From Rhizophagus irregularis (taxonomy: Eukaryota; Glomeromycota; Glomeromycetes; Glomerales; Glomeraceae): a stretch of DNA of 64,000 nucleotides. This document shows, piece after piece, positions 10,180-21,916 of the stretch (the stretch's first letter is position 1; the number at the start of each line of letters is the position of its first letter). The translations under genes and the position numbers were made by a program. The notes under the pieces were generated by a model. It was not told the origin of the DNA. It saw nothing but the letters and a program-made list of their open reading frames with translations, and searched no databases. The stretch lies in assembly GCF_026210795.1 (NCBI RefSeq), contig NC_089431.1, positions 1,426,001-1,490,000 on the forward strand, read 5' to 3'.

Positions 10180-11665
10180 ATGAATAATAATAGTCTTTTG
10201 CCAAAATTATCTCAAAATTTACTCGAAATTTTAAATGAAGAAGAATATTATGATATTACAATTGAAGTTGGTAATGACCCTTACGTAAAAACATATCGTG
10301 CGCATATGGTCATTTTATATTATCGTTCTCCTTATTTGAAAAGAATTTTATCAACTCATAAAAAGAAAAATGATGGAACTTTAGAACATATTAAATTACC
10401 AGAAATTTTACCGGAAATTTTTCAAATAATTTTAAGGTAAATTTATGTTGTAAATTTAAATATTAATTAATTTTTATTTTTTATAAACATTTTTTTTTAT
10501 TATTATTATTTTTAGGTATATTTATGGTGGGAGACTTCCTTTGGAAGAATATGATATCTCAGATATCATTAAAATCTTGGATGCTGCTAATAAACTTAGT
10601 CTTCAGGAATTAATCAACTATTTACAATTTTATTTGATTGAAAAAAAAGCAAAATGGATCGAACAAAATTTTGTTCTGATATATCAATCAAGTTTTGAAA
10701 ATAATTCTTTCTTAGAACTTCAAAAATATTGTAAAAATTTAATTTCCAGAGAACCTGATAAAATATTTAAATCACTAAATTTCTCCTCAATTCCAGAAAA
10801 ACTTTTGGTTTCAATAATTCAAAGTGATAATCTTCAAATGAGTGAAGTTCAAGTTTGGGAACATGTTCTTAAATGGGGATTTGCTCAAAATCCAGAACTT
10901 CCCTCTGATGTCAACAATTATTCAGATGATGATTTTAATATTTTAAAGAATACTTTAAAACAATGTATTCCATTTATTAAATTTTACAATTTAACTTCTA
11001 AAGAATTTATAGATAAAGTATTACCTTATGAACAAATTCTGCCAAAAGATTTATATAAGGGTTTAATGAAATCCTTTTTAAGCCTTTTGGATCCTAATAG
11101 CAAACTGAAGAAACCTCATGTGACCAAAGAAATTAATTTAAGAATTACTGATTCAAAAATTATTACATATCAACACGCTGAATTGATCTTGAAATGGATC
11201 GGTAAATTAGAAATTACTGACGAGCTAACTTCATCATATGAATTAAGATTATTATTTCGTGGATCTCGTGATGGACTTGCACCTGATAAATTTCATAAAA
11301 TTTGTGATGGTCATTCTTGTACTATAACAGTTGTTAAAGTAATAGATAGTAATGAAATTCTTGGAGGATATAATCCGATTGCATGGAAATCTGATTATAG
11401 TTATAGTGCCACTAAAGATAGTTTTATTTTCTCTTTTGAGAATAGTAACCATGTTTTAAGTCGTGTGATTAATGAAAGATATGCTATATATAACAACCTT
11501 TTTGGTGGACCATCATTTGGCGGTGGTGACCTTGATTTATTGAGATTTACTTCAAGATCTGGTAATAGTATTAGCAAGAAAATTTTTTATGATAAACCGA
11601 TTAGAAAAACCACAAATAAATTTTTCGTAGAAGAATTTGAAGTATTTCAAATTATTAAAATTTAG
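10180..11665 (+). CDS. BTB-BACK-TLDc protein, array member 1
   Basis: Exons are 10180-10436 and 10516-11665, joined over a 79-nt GT..AG intron; the product is 468 residues. The splice restores ILRYIYGG at the end of the BTB fold. Order: BTB (about 10-110; YDITIEVG, RAHMVILYYRSPYLKRIL), BACK (about 130-260; NNSFLELQKYC, VWEHVLKWG), TLDc (about 305-466; LLFRGSRDG, GGYNPIAWKS, FIFSF, FGGGDLDL, ending EEFEVFQIIKI). BTB-BACK proteins commonly act as substrate adaptors of Cul3 ubiquitin ligases. TLDc domains are linked to oxidative-stress protection and V-ATPase binding. The substrate is unknown. The family is greatly expanded in Rhizophagus-type fungi. This copy differs from members 2 and 3 across the whole length and lacks their short insert before the TLDc domain. 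Confidence 0.9.
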
Positions 11666-11772
11666 GTTATATTGGTTATATTCTAACAATTTATTTATTT
11701 ATTTATTAAAAAAAAAATTATTACGTCATTAATTTTTTTTACGATCTCCTGATATAATTACTAAATAAATTC

Positions 11773-11805
11773 GAGTCACGTTATCCATACTTTTTGTATA
11801 TAAAA
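11773..11805 (+). promoter_or_regulatory. Array promoter, copy 2
   Basis: GAGTCACGTTATC (11773-11785) and TATATAAAA (11797-11805), followed by TTTGTCCATTCAC, 83 nt before the ATG. Spacing and sequence match copy 3 almost exactly. Confidence 0.65.
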
Positions 11806-11888
11806 TTTGTCCATTCACTATTTACTTCACTATTTAAGATAAATTTCTTTCTTCTCCCAAATTGTAAAAAATTTCTATTACTAAATAA

Positions 11889-13393
11889 ATGGATGATAAT
11901 AGTCTTTTGCCAAAATTATCTCAAAATTTACTCGAAATATTAAATGATGAAGAATATTATGATGTTACAATTGAAGTTGGTAATGACCCTTACGTAAAAA
12001 CATTTCGTGCACATATGGTCGTTTTATATTATCGTTCCCCTTATCTGAAAAGAATTTTGTCAACCAATAAAAAGAAAAATGACGAAATTTTGGTACATAT
12101 TAAATTACCAGAAATTTTACCAGAAATTTTTGAAATAATTTTAAGGTAAATTAAATTAAAATTTTTAATAATTATAATATATATAATATGTTTTACAACT
12201 CTTTTTTTTTTAGGTACATTTATGGAGGAAAAGTCTCTCTGGAAGAATTTGATATTTCAGCTATCATTAAAATCCTAGATGCTGCTAGTAAACTTAGTCT
12301 TCAGGAATTAATTAATTATTTACAATCTTATTTAATTAAAATAAAAGCGAATTGGATTGAACAAAATTTTAATATGGTATATCAAGCAAGTTTTGAAAAT
12401 AATTCTTTCTTAGAACTTCAGAAATATTGTACAAAATTAATTTCTGATGAACCAGATAAAATATTTCAATCATTAAATTTCTCTTCAATTCCAGAAAAAC
12501 TTTTGGCTTTAATAATTCAAAATGATAATCTTCAAATGAGTGAAGTTCAAATTTGGGAACACGTTCTTAAATGGGGATTTGCTCAAAATCCAGAGCTTTC
12601 CTCTGATCCTACAAGTTTTTCAGTGGAGGATTTTAATACTTTAAAAAATACTTTACAACAACTTATTCCATTTATTAGATTTTATAATTTAACTTCAAAA
12701 GAATTTTCAGATAAAGTATTTCCTTATATGAAAATTTTACCTGAAGATTTATGTTTAGACTTACTAAAAACCTTTTTGAATCTTTCCGATCCTAATAGCA
12801 AGCCAAGTGATAAGTCAAAACCTCGTATAAACAAAAAAATTAATTTAAGAAATATTGATATTGATTCAACAATTATTACACACGAACATGCTGAATTAAT
12901 CTCAAAATGGATTGAGAAATTAGAAATTACTGATCAATTAACTTCTTCATTTGAATTCAAATTATTATTTCGCGGATCTCGTGATGGATTCACACCTAAA
13001 AAATTTCATGAATTTTGTGATGGACAATCTCACACTATAACAGTTGCTAAAGTAAGAGACAGTAATGAAATTCTTGGAGGATATAATCCAGTTGCATGGA
13101 AATCTGCTGATTATAGCTATAATACCACTAAAGATAGTTTTATTTTTTCCTTTGAGAGTAATAATAGAATAAACAATTACATTTTAAGTCATGTGATTAA
13201 GGGAGAATCTGCTATATACAATGACAGTAAATTTGGTCCATCATTTGGCGGTGGTGATCTTTATTTATTGAATTCTTCTACGAAATCTGGTAATAGCATT
13301 TGTGTAAAATACTCTTACGATAAATCGATTAGAAAAACCGCAAATTCATTTTCTATAGAAGAACTTGAAGTGTTTCAAATTATTAAAAATTAA
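11889..13393 (+). CDS. BTB-BACK-TLDc protein, array member 2
   Basis: Exons are 11889-12145 and 12214-13393 with a 68-nt intron at the same codon as in member 1; the product is 478 residues. Domain order is BTB, BACK, TLDc, with the motifs YYDVTIEVG, VWEHVLKWG-like IWEHVLKWG, LLFRGSRDG, GGYNPVAWKS and FGPSFGGGDLYLL. A short Lys/Ser-rich linker (SKPSDKSKPR) separates BACK from TLDc. It is nearly identical to member 3: only four of the 86 BTB-exon residues differ. The likely role is that of a Cul3 adaptor-type protein with a TLDc effector or sensor domain. All family landmarks are present and no break is seen. Confidence 0.9.
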
Positions 13394-13567
13394 GCACCAA
13401 CAGATAGAATATCAATTTATTCGCAAGAATCTTGCGTATATTTATTACGTTATCTATTATAAAAAGGGTAAAAAAGCTTTTTATTTCGATATTCTAAATA
13501 AATTGTGGCTTTAAATTTTTTTTTTTTTATCAAATTATAAGTTCTGATTATTATTAAATAAGTAAAT

Positions 13568-14087
13568 ATGGATAATTTTTTTGCCAAAATTATCTCGAAA
13601 TTTCTCGAAACTCTAAATGATGAAGAATACTCACGTGAAAATATTTCGTGTTATCTTATATTATCGTTCTCCTCATTCTCATTTGAAAAGAATTTTATCA
13701 CTAATAAAAAGAAAAATGATGAATTTTGGCACATATTAAATTACCAGAAATTTTACCAAATAATTTAATGTAAATTAAGCTTTATAACAGTTGTTAAACT
13801 AATAGATAGTAATGAAATAGTAATGAAATTTTTGGAAGGATATAATCCGATTGCATGGGAAATCTGATTATAGCTATAGTGCCACTAAAGATAGTTTTAT
13901 TTTCTCTTTTTGAAAATAGTAACTTTGTTTAAGTCGCGCGATTAATGAAAGATATGCTATATATAATAACCTTTTTGGTTTACTTCAAGATCTGGTAATA
14001 GCATTAGCAAGAAAAATTTTTATTAGAAAAACCACAAATAAATTTTTCGTAGAAGAATTTGAAGTATTTCAAATTATTAAAACTTAG
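13568..14087 (+). pseudogene. Hybrid BTB/TLDc pseudogene (crossover joint)
   Basis: The 5' part (13568 to about 13780) begins MDNFFAKIISKFLETLNDEE and follows the BTB exon of the broken gene at 15957, with a deletion and frameshift. The 3' part (about 13783-14087) follows the TLDc end of member 1: ATAACAGTTGTTAAA, GGATATAATCCGATTGCATGG, ending EEFEVFQIIKT and a TAG. BACK and the first half of TLDc are absent. The joint between two parental genes, together with the promoter block that follows, suggests this pseudogene was made by unequal crossing-over. Confidence 0.75.
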
Positions 14088-14197
14088 GTTATATTCTAAC
14101 AGTTAACGCCTCGTTTGCAGGTATAATTTATTAAAAAAAGATTTATTACGTCATTAATTTTTTTTACGATCTCCTGATATAATTACTAAATAAATTC

Positions 14198-14230
14198 GAG
14201 TCACGTTATCTATACTTTTTGTATATAAAA
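14198..14230 (+). promoter_or_regulatory. Array promoter, copy 3
   Basis: GAGTCACGTTATC (14198-14210) and TATATAAAA (14222-14230), 76 nt before the ATG. The surrounding block from TTTACGATCTCCTGATATAA onwards equals the one before member 2. Confidence 0.65.
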
Positions 14231-14306
14231 TTTGTCCCATTCACTCACTATTTAAGATAAATTTCTTTCTATTTACCAAATTGTAAAAATTCCTATTACT
14301 AAATAA

Positions 14307-15805
14307 ATGGATGATAATAGTCTTTTGCCAAAATTATCTCAAAATTTACTCGAAATATTAAATGATGATGAATATTATGATGCTACAATTGAAGTTGGTA
14401 ATGACCCTTACGTAAAAACATATCGTGCGCATATGGTCGTTTTATATTATCGTTCCTCTTATCTGAAAAGAATATTGTCAACCAATAAAAAGAAAAATGA
14501 CGAAATTTTGGTACATATTAAATTACCAGAAATTTTACCAGAAATTTTTGAAATAATTTTAAGGTAAATTAAATTAAAATTTTTTATAATTATAATATAT
14601 ATATTATGATTTTACAACTCTTTTTTTTTAGGTACATTTATGGAGGAAGAGTGTCTTTGGAAGAATATGATATTTCAGCTATCATTAAAATCCTAGATGC
14701 TGCTAGTAAACTTAGTCTTCAGGAATTAATTAATTATTTACAATCTTATTTAATTAAAATAAAAGCGAATTGGATTGAACAAAATTTTAATATGGTATAT
14801 CAAGCAAGTTTTGAAAATAATTCTTTCTTAGAACTTCAGAAATATTGTACAAAATTGATTTCTGATGAACCAGATAAAATATTTCAATCATTAAATTTCT
14901 CTTCAATTCCAGAAAAACTTTTGGCCTCAATAATTCAAAATGATAATCTTCAAATGAGTGAAGTTCAAGTTTGGGAACACGTTCTTAAATGGGGAATTGC
15001 TCAAAATCCAGAACTTTCCTCTGATCCTACAAGTTTTTCAGTGGAGGATTTTAATACTTTAAAAAATACTTTACAACAACTTATTCCATTTATTAGATTT
15101 TATAATTTAACTTCAAAAGAATTTTCCGATAAAGTATTACCTTATATGAAAATTTTACCTGATGATTTATGTATGGACTTATTAAAAACCTTTTTGAATC
15201 TTTTGGATCCTAATAGCAAGCCAAGTGATAAGTCAAAACCTCGTATAAACAAAAAAATTAATTTAAGAAATATTGATATTAATTCAACAATTATTACACA
15301 CGAACATGCTGAATTAATCTCAAAATGGATTGAGAAATTAGAAATTACTGATCAATTAACTTCTTCATTTAAATTCAAATTATTATTTCGCGGATCTCGT
15401 GATGGATTCACACCTAAAAAATTTCATGAATTTTGTGATGAACAATCTCGTACTATAACAGTTGCTAAAGTAAGAGACAGTAATGAAATTCTTGGAGGAT
15501 ATAATCCAGTTGCATGGAAATCTGCTGCTATTCATAGATCTAGTACCACTAAAGATAGTTTTATTTTCTCTTTTGAGAGTAATAATAGAATAAACAATTA
15601 TATTTTAAGTCATGTAATTAATGGAGAATCTGCTATATATAATAACAGTGTTTGTGGACCATTATTTGGCTGTGGTGATCTTTATTTATTGACGAAACCC
15701 GGTGATAGCGTTTGTAAAAAAGGCTCTTACGACAAATCGATTAGAAAAACCGAAAATCGATTTTTTATAGAAGAACTTGAAGTATTTCAAATTATTAAAA
15801 CTTAA
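14307..15805 (+). CDS. BTB-BACK-TLDc protein, array member 3
   Basis: Exons are 14307-14563 and 14632-15805 (68-nt intron); the product is 476 residues. It is the recent duplicate of member 2 and shares its linker and intron. Differences concentrate in the TLDc domain. The loop after GGYNPVAWKSA reads AIHRSSTTK where member 2 has DYSYNTTK. The family motif FGGGDLY is FGCGDLY, and the loop before the C-terminus is shortened. The nucleotide pattern of the first loop suggests compensating small indels. The reading frame is intact and the BTB and BACK parts are conserved, so the gene is probably expressed, but TLDc function may have shifted or relaxed. Confidence 0.88.
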
Positions 15806-15956
15806 GCACCAACAGATAGAATATCAATTTATTCGCAAGAATCTTGCGTATATTTATTACGATATCTATTGTAAAAAGCGATATTCTAAATAAATTTGTA
15901 ATTTTAAATTTTTTTTATCAAATTATAAAGTTCTGATTATTATTAAATAAGTAAAT

Positions 15957-16566
15957 ATGGATAATTTTTTTGCCAAAATTATCTCGAAATTTCTCGAAAC
16001 TTTAAATGATGAAGAATATTATGATATTACGATTGAAGTTGGTAATGATCCTCACGTGAAAATATTTCGTGTTATCTTATATTATCGTTCTCCTCGTTCT
16101 CATTTGAAAAGAATTTTATCACTAATAGAAAGAAAAATGATGAAATTTTGAGTAAATTTTGGCACATTAAATTACTAAATTAAAAAATATAAATATATTT
16201 ATTAGTTTTTTTTTACAACCCATTTATTTTTAAGTACATTATGGAGGAAGCCTTTCTTTTGAAGAATATGATATCCCAGATATCATAAAAATCTTGGATA
16301 CTGTTAATAAATTTTGTCTTCAAGAATTAGTCAACTCTTTACATTTTTATTTGATCGAAAAAAAAAAGCAAATTGGATTGAACAAAATTTATTCTGATAT
16401 ATCAAGCAAGTTTGAAAATAATACTTTCTTGAAACTTCAAAAATATTGCACAAATTTAATTTCTGATGAGCCAGATAAAATATTCAAATTATTAAATTTT
16501 CCTCAATTTCTGAAAAGCTTTTGTCTTCACTTATTCAAAATATAATCTTCAAATGAGTGAATTTCA
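15957..16566 (+). pseudogene. Broken BTB-BACK gene
   Basis: The BTB start (MDNFFAKIISK, YYDITIEVGNDPHVK, RSPRSHLKRILS) is open to about 16140 and then shifts frame. The BACK part resumes near 16235 (GGSLSFEEYDIPDII-like, FENNTFLKLQKYC, ISDEPDKIFK) with further frame changes and stops. No TLDc part follows directly. It shares its 5' flank with the hybrid pseudogene at 13568. Confidence 0.75.
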
Positions 16567-17079
16567 AGATGACTTGTTCGTTGTAAACTTTACAAGAACA
16601 GTTTTTGCAATAATATCCTCAATTTGGTAGATAGTATCTGTTGATTTAACCTCTAAAGCAATGGTTTTGATTCTGTTAACGTTAAGAACTTCAATAAATA
16701 ATTGCACTTTGTCTCATAAAAGAGTATTAGAACACAAATGTTATAGAATTACAAAGAGTCTCAAATTAATTTATAGGATAATGCGTTCTTAAAATCTGAC
16801 TTTTATTTGTAACATCGTAATCATTTCATCTGCAATGCGAATTAAATGAATATACAAAATTATCATAATATTGTACTAAATGAAATATACCAGAAAAATA
16901 TCATCAAATTTGATAGACTCTTTATTACGAAAGAAAATAAAAAAAATACTTTTAGAACGTTTATTTTAGGTATGGTATATCTTGGATTTACGTGTAAGAT
17001 TTAGTCTTTGAGAATTTTTTTAATTAAAAACAAAAGAAGAACAAATTTTATTTTGATATACCGAAAATGACTCTTACTC

Positions 17080-17220
17080 GTCGGTAACCTTCAAATGAAT
17101 GAAATCTAAATTTAAGAAAAATAAATATGGAGACCTGCGAACTTCCTTCTTTTGATCCTACAAGATAGATGATTTAACAGCAATAACAGCAATATGTCAC
17201 ATTTTTGATAAAATTTCTTA
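17080..17220 (+). pseudogene. Isolated BACK-domain fragment
   Basis: The fragment reads NLQMNE around 17088-17106, then CELPSFDPTR and a DDLT stretch near 17140-17180. This parallels NDNLQMSEVQ ... PELSSDPTSF ... EDFNTL in the array genes. Stops and deletions break it. It is probably the remote end of the broken gene at 15957, split by inserted or diverged sequence. Confidence 0.5.
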
Positions 17221-17837
17221 ATGCTAGAAGGCCTAGCAACTTAGTTTTTTGTTATAGTTTTATTTTTGCACATTGTTATCTAATATTACTATAAGCGTAT
17301 ACGTACTAGTTAAAATGATTATTCATTATTGAGTTTCTTTCTTATTCATCCGCACGACTTATCAAGATTGCTCATTTTTAATAATGTAACAATTGTAACA
17401 TATCAGCTGTTCAATGGATATCATTAGATACTTGTATTATCCTACCCGGTAACTTAATCACCAAGTAGTATTCAAAAAAATCATTTATATTTTAATACTT
17501 TAAAATTACTTTTAATATATTAATCATAGATCAATAATTTAAATATTCAGTAAGTACTATGTATTTAAATCCGTCGGCCGAAACGAAATAGAATAAAAAA
17601 AAACATTATTATATAATTATAATACAGAAGTAAATGTTTCAATAAATATGAATGACGGACAACATTATACATTTATATCATTCAATAAACCGGTTTCTCA
17701 TCTGGACGCAAAAAAATAAATACGATTAAATCAATATAGATTTTTTTTTAATTATCAAAAATTTTAGAATATATTATCAACCATTATCATACAGAGCAAT
17801 ATTAAATAACCCACTATCAATGAATGCATAATACAAA
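17221..17837. other. 3' flank of SAM-like gene 1, duplicated block
   Basis: No gene is seen. The part from about 17330 (TGAGTTTCTTTCTTATTCATCC, then ATTTTTAATAATGTA) recurs near 21545-21620 next to SAM-like gene 2, which shows that the flanks were copied along with the gene. Confidence 0.55.
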
Positions 17838-18161
17838 CTATTCTGTGAATCCGGAAACGGGAGGTTGTCCAAGACTCTGAGAAAGAGTGCTTAGTATGGC
17901 GCATGTATTGGGAGGTAAGAGTATATTCTTATTCTTATTCTTGATTTCCCAAGCGGCTTTTACGAGTCTAGTTGCTGGTCCCCATTTTAACCCACAACGT
18001 CGATAATCTTCTATTGTAAAACTAATAAAGTCCAAACCCCAAATTTTTTCTTTATCAAGAATCTCTAAGTCACTCTCGTCAAGCAAGTCTATATCTCGTA
18101 AAAACTTTATAAGCTTGTCCGTTTTTATCCTGCAGAATAGTTCAAGCCACCATGAGCCCAT
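17838..18161 (-). CDS. Small SAM-domain-like protein 1
   Basis: The start MGSWWLELF is chosen because the paralogue at 21917 has its ATG at the same place (MTEWWSELF). This gives 107 residues. An upstream in-frame ATG at 18260 would add 33 basic residues, but a TTGTTTCAG acceptor-like site just upstream suggests an intron there. The core, LIKFLRDIDLLDESDLEIL ... GLDFISFTIEDY ... CGLKWGPATRLVKAAWEI, has the pattern of a sterile alpha motif: short helices with a leucine-rich start, a conserved Gly-Leu-x-Phe turn and a G-P-A-x-R-L helix. SAM domains mediate protein-protein or RNA contacts. The proline-rich tail LLPPNT is also shared between paralogues. I cannot name a function. Confidence 0.6.
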   Translation of the reverse strand: MGSWWLELFCRIKTDKLIKFLRDIDLLDESDLEILDKEKIWGLDFISFTIEDYRRCGLKWGPATRLVKAAWEIKNKNKNILLPPNTCAILSTLSQSLGQPPVSGFTE

Positions 18162-18600
18162 ATTCGACTTGATTCGGTTCAGATTAGCACAAGATTTTTT
18201 TCTTTTTTCTTTTTTGTTTGCAACTGAAACAATCAAAATTTTGCTGCACAGGATGATCATAAAACTAAGAACAACTTTCCTTATTCAGTCATGATCATCA
18301 CGATTGAGCTAAGCCACTATTTCGATATTTTGAAATCTCCAAATGCAACAAAACAGGCATATGTTATTGGTATGTGAACTTTTATTAAAATATATTTAAA
18401 CATTTTATTTTTGATTAAATAGCAGATCATGATCCCGTTTTAAGGATACATGTCGCGAAACCATCATTATCCCTATAGTTTGCCCACCCAATTTTCTATC
18501 AGATAAAACTAGTCTTTTTCTGCTAATAAAAATTTCATAATCAAAACAAATGCACAGTAATAAAAAAAAGAAAAACTTAAAGGATACAAACTAGCTAGTT

Positions 18601-18860
18601 TGGAAAAAGAAATAGATTTGCGTCATCTACCAACGGCGTATGGCATATCACGTCTGCCACAGTTAGGATTATGTGATAATTGTAGACTTCAAATGAATAA
18701 AAACATGGTGTGGTGCTTGCTTGCGGCCATGGTTACCATCCAGTTTGTTATAGCATATATTGCGAGAATTTTTATAAGAATGGTATTTTTGAAAATGTAA
18801 ATTCTTTTTAAAAAGAATAGAAAAAGGAGCAGATTTACTTACAAATGATGATCTAGATGA
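18601..18860 (+). pseudogene. Zinc-finger-like gene remnant
   Basis: Frames joined across a shift read CDNC and then CGHGYHPVC followed by a further C. This order of Cys/His pairs resembles a RING-type or similar zinc finger. It is interrupted, has no clear start and sits among other remnants. The parent gene is unknown. Confidence 0.3.
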
Positions 18861-19199
18861 TAGCGAGAAGGAATATCAGACGAGACAATAAATGAACAAG
18901 CAGATGTATCTGCCATGTTAGCAACAGCAATCAGTGATATAAATTATTGGTAATAAATGTACTGTACAGTATAATACAATGATAATAATTATTGGTTTCT
19001 TCAAGTATTAATTGTACGCGTAGTAAACCAAAGTCATGTCTAGAGACAGTTTGCTTATTAAGTTAGTGAGGTATTTAAAGAATATAGTACTGATAAAATT
19101 ACTGTATAAATAGCCTGTGTAACATTAGATCGTGTTTTTTTTTAACATTACTTATATGACGACTTAACGTGATAAAAATAATGTAAAAATTAGGATATT

Positions 19200-20990
19200 T
19201 TTAACGAACAAATAATATGTCCCATATATGTAGAATACCAGATTAACATTGATGAAGAAAATAATAATAATACATAAAACAATTATCGTCAGAAAAGAAC
19301 TCTATATTTTACATCTCAAAGAAATGATATGGAACATCGAAAAGAATTCTTCGACTTATATAAACATAATAGCTTTAAGGATCTGACATGAAAGGTTTAT
19401 AAATCTTCGCGAGAAAGCTAATGAGTGGGAATCACTTAAAGAACTTGCAAAGACTTATACAGAAACTGACATAAAAGAGCTTCGGAGGTAAAAATTATTA
19501 TCGACTGGTAAAATCTCAAAGGAGTTTCATGCAACTGCCCATCACCAGTAAGTGTCTCTCAATGGTTTACCTCTCGAACAAGAAATTCGCGTTAACTTAT
19601 ATTTTTTTTTTATCTAATGAAGGAAAGGAAAGATGGACGAGACTAGAAGCCAAGGCAAAAAGATGGGAAACGAGAGTATCCAAAATAATCAAATGATGGT
19701 CGTGACAGTCTAATGGTTATATCGACTGGCGGGAAGGAAATTTTCATTAGTTACGTGGAAAAGAACCGTACTGGCATTTTGTGCAGCCCCCCTTCGTCAG
19801 GAAAGAATACTCTTGGCGAGTATTTCCGAGATTATCATAATGATATTTATATTATTCTTGCCGGTATGATATGTGAAGGTGAAGAGACCAAGAGAAATGA
19901 GTTTGATGCTTTCTGGATGTGTAAAGTTAGTTGTACTTGGAGTGACATTAGTAATTGTACACCTGTTTGTTGATGAGATATGGTAATCATGCTCGATACT
20001 TTTGGCAGAAGGTGAAGATTTTTAGTCAAATACTGGATGTAATGATACTTTTCCTTGGTATGTACCATCCAACACTTGTTGATAATCCAACACCTGCAGA
20101 ATTTGCTCATGCTCTTGGCCTGAATGATACACTTGTCATGAACTTCGTTCAGAAATGTAATATGCAAAGGTTATAAACGTGATCTTTAATATTACTAACG
20201 GGTATCCTGGATTATTTTGAGATGGTTACGTGATCATGCAAGAACTACGTCAACGGCGGAAATTTTACAGTCTCTCGCCTAATCAAGTTTACGAAGTAGT
20301 ATAGCAACAACTTCTCGTGCTGTTCATTGGACTGAGAACTGGAATCCAAGTAAAGGTGAAACCAAGTAATATGCTATTTATTTGTCGAGATAATGATTTC
20401 ACCATGATGATGTTGATCCAAATTTTGATATCGCAAAAAGATTTATAAAGTCAGGTGCCTTTGCAAGGATTCCACTAATGGAAAAATAAAATTTTCTGCA
20501 CCCATCACACGAATTATTCTAAGCCATCATCTCTATACCTCCTCTCTTGCAAAATCACCTAAAATAAATTTTAGAGACTTTTTAGTACGAACTATTGAAC
20601 GCCTTCCATCTAAATTAATCAATTCACTTGGGAAAGGGATTGATTCATACTTATTCAAAAGAGGCTGGCAGATGGAGTGGTATCGTACTGCAACAACTGT
20701 AGTACCAATAGATGCAACAGTTAATGCAGATTGTGGGCACAGTGTTTGGCTCATCAGAATTTCTAGATTCTTACATTAATGGAAATTATTACGAGAGAGT
20801 AATAAGTGCAGGAACATGCAAACTGATTCGGAGAATATCCTGACATTCTGCTAAAGAAATGGGTTATTCTAGACTTAGATGCTATGAAAAAGAAGTAAGA
20901 ACACCTAAACAAAACTTCTGGCATGTGTGCTACTCAGGTGACTGTAAAAGTGTTACTATCAAACGTCGTGATCAGGCTGACTAAACTCTG
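19200..20990 (+). pseudogene. Decayed Crinkler-like NTPase/nuclease gene
   Basis: Fragments in all three frames form a sensible order. FINLREKANEWESLKELAKT lies at about 19395-19460. GILCSPPSSGKNTLGEYF, a degraded P-loop, follows at about 19760, then a FVDEI stretch near 19965 that could be a Walker B strand. A C-terminal part follows at about 20600-20980: EWYRTATTVVPIDATVNAD, SEFLDSYINGNYY, CYEKEVRTPKQNFWHVC. This layout recalls Crinkler-type proteins with an NTPase followed by a PD-(D/E)XK-like nuclease domain, which are numerous in Rhizophagus. Many stops and shifts show that it is dead. The family call is my inference from motif order. Confidence 0.4.
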
Positions 20991-21916
20991 TTATTGCAAG
21001 GTGATAATGTATAAACATGCAGAAACTTTATAATTAATTTAGAAAATATTAAAAATTTATTTAAACAAAGGATGATTTTATGCAAAAAAATCAAAATTTT
21101 GCTACACAGAATACACGAAATTATAATGAGGTGAGAGTCATCTGAACTGATGAAGAAACTGAATATTTAATAGAACAAAGAATGAGTAATTTTGGGAGTC
21201 AAGCAATGTAGTTTTGGGTTCCGAATTAATTCTTGATTATATTTCTCCCTATGATAATTAGTTATCATAACCAAAAGTATTTGAAAATCAAGTTTAAAGG
21301 TTACTTATCTCTATTTTATAGTTATTTATTTTTTCTTTTTTACTCCCTCAAATTAGTTTTTTTGCAAAGTATGACAATAAAAATTAAAAATTAATGTTTT
21401 GGAACAAAATTTACTATAAATCAAAACAAAATGGAAAAGAATATATAACTTTTATAAAACATTAATAATATTTTATAATTTAAAAATCATAAGACGCACT
21501 ACTTTCCTTATTCAGTCATAATCATCCCGATTAAAAATATTATTATTGAATTTCTTTCTTATTCCATCCGCAAGACTTAACAAGTACATTTTGCTATACT
21601 CATTTTTAATAATGTACTTAACAATTCGTTCAATAATATCATAGGTACAGTATTTGAAAATTACAAATAACTTATTAGATAATTATTCAGTAAGTAGTAT
21701 TTATGCATAGAATAAAATTTATAATGTAAAAATAAAATTTAATATTCAATATAATAATATGAATAATGGAAGAGATTATTGTATCATTCGATAAAACAGG
21801 TATTCTATTAATATAATCCTTAGTTTTTTTAAAATATTATCATATTATTTAAATATATTTAAATCATCACATTATCACATTATTTATTATACAAAAATAA
21901 TAAAAAAACGAATAAA

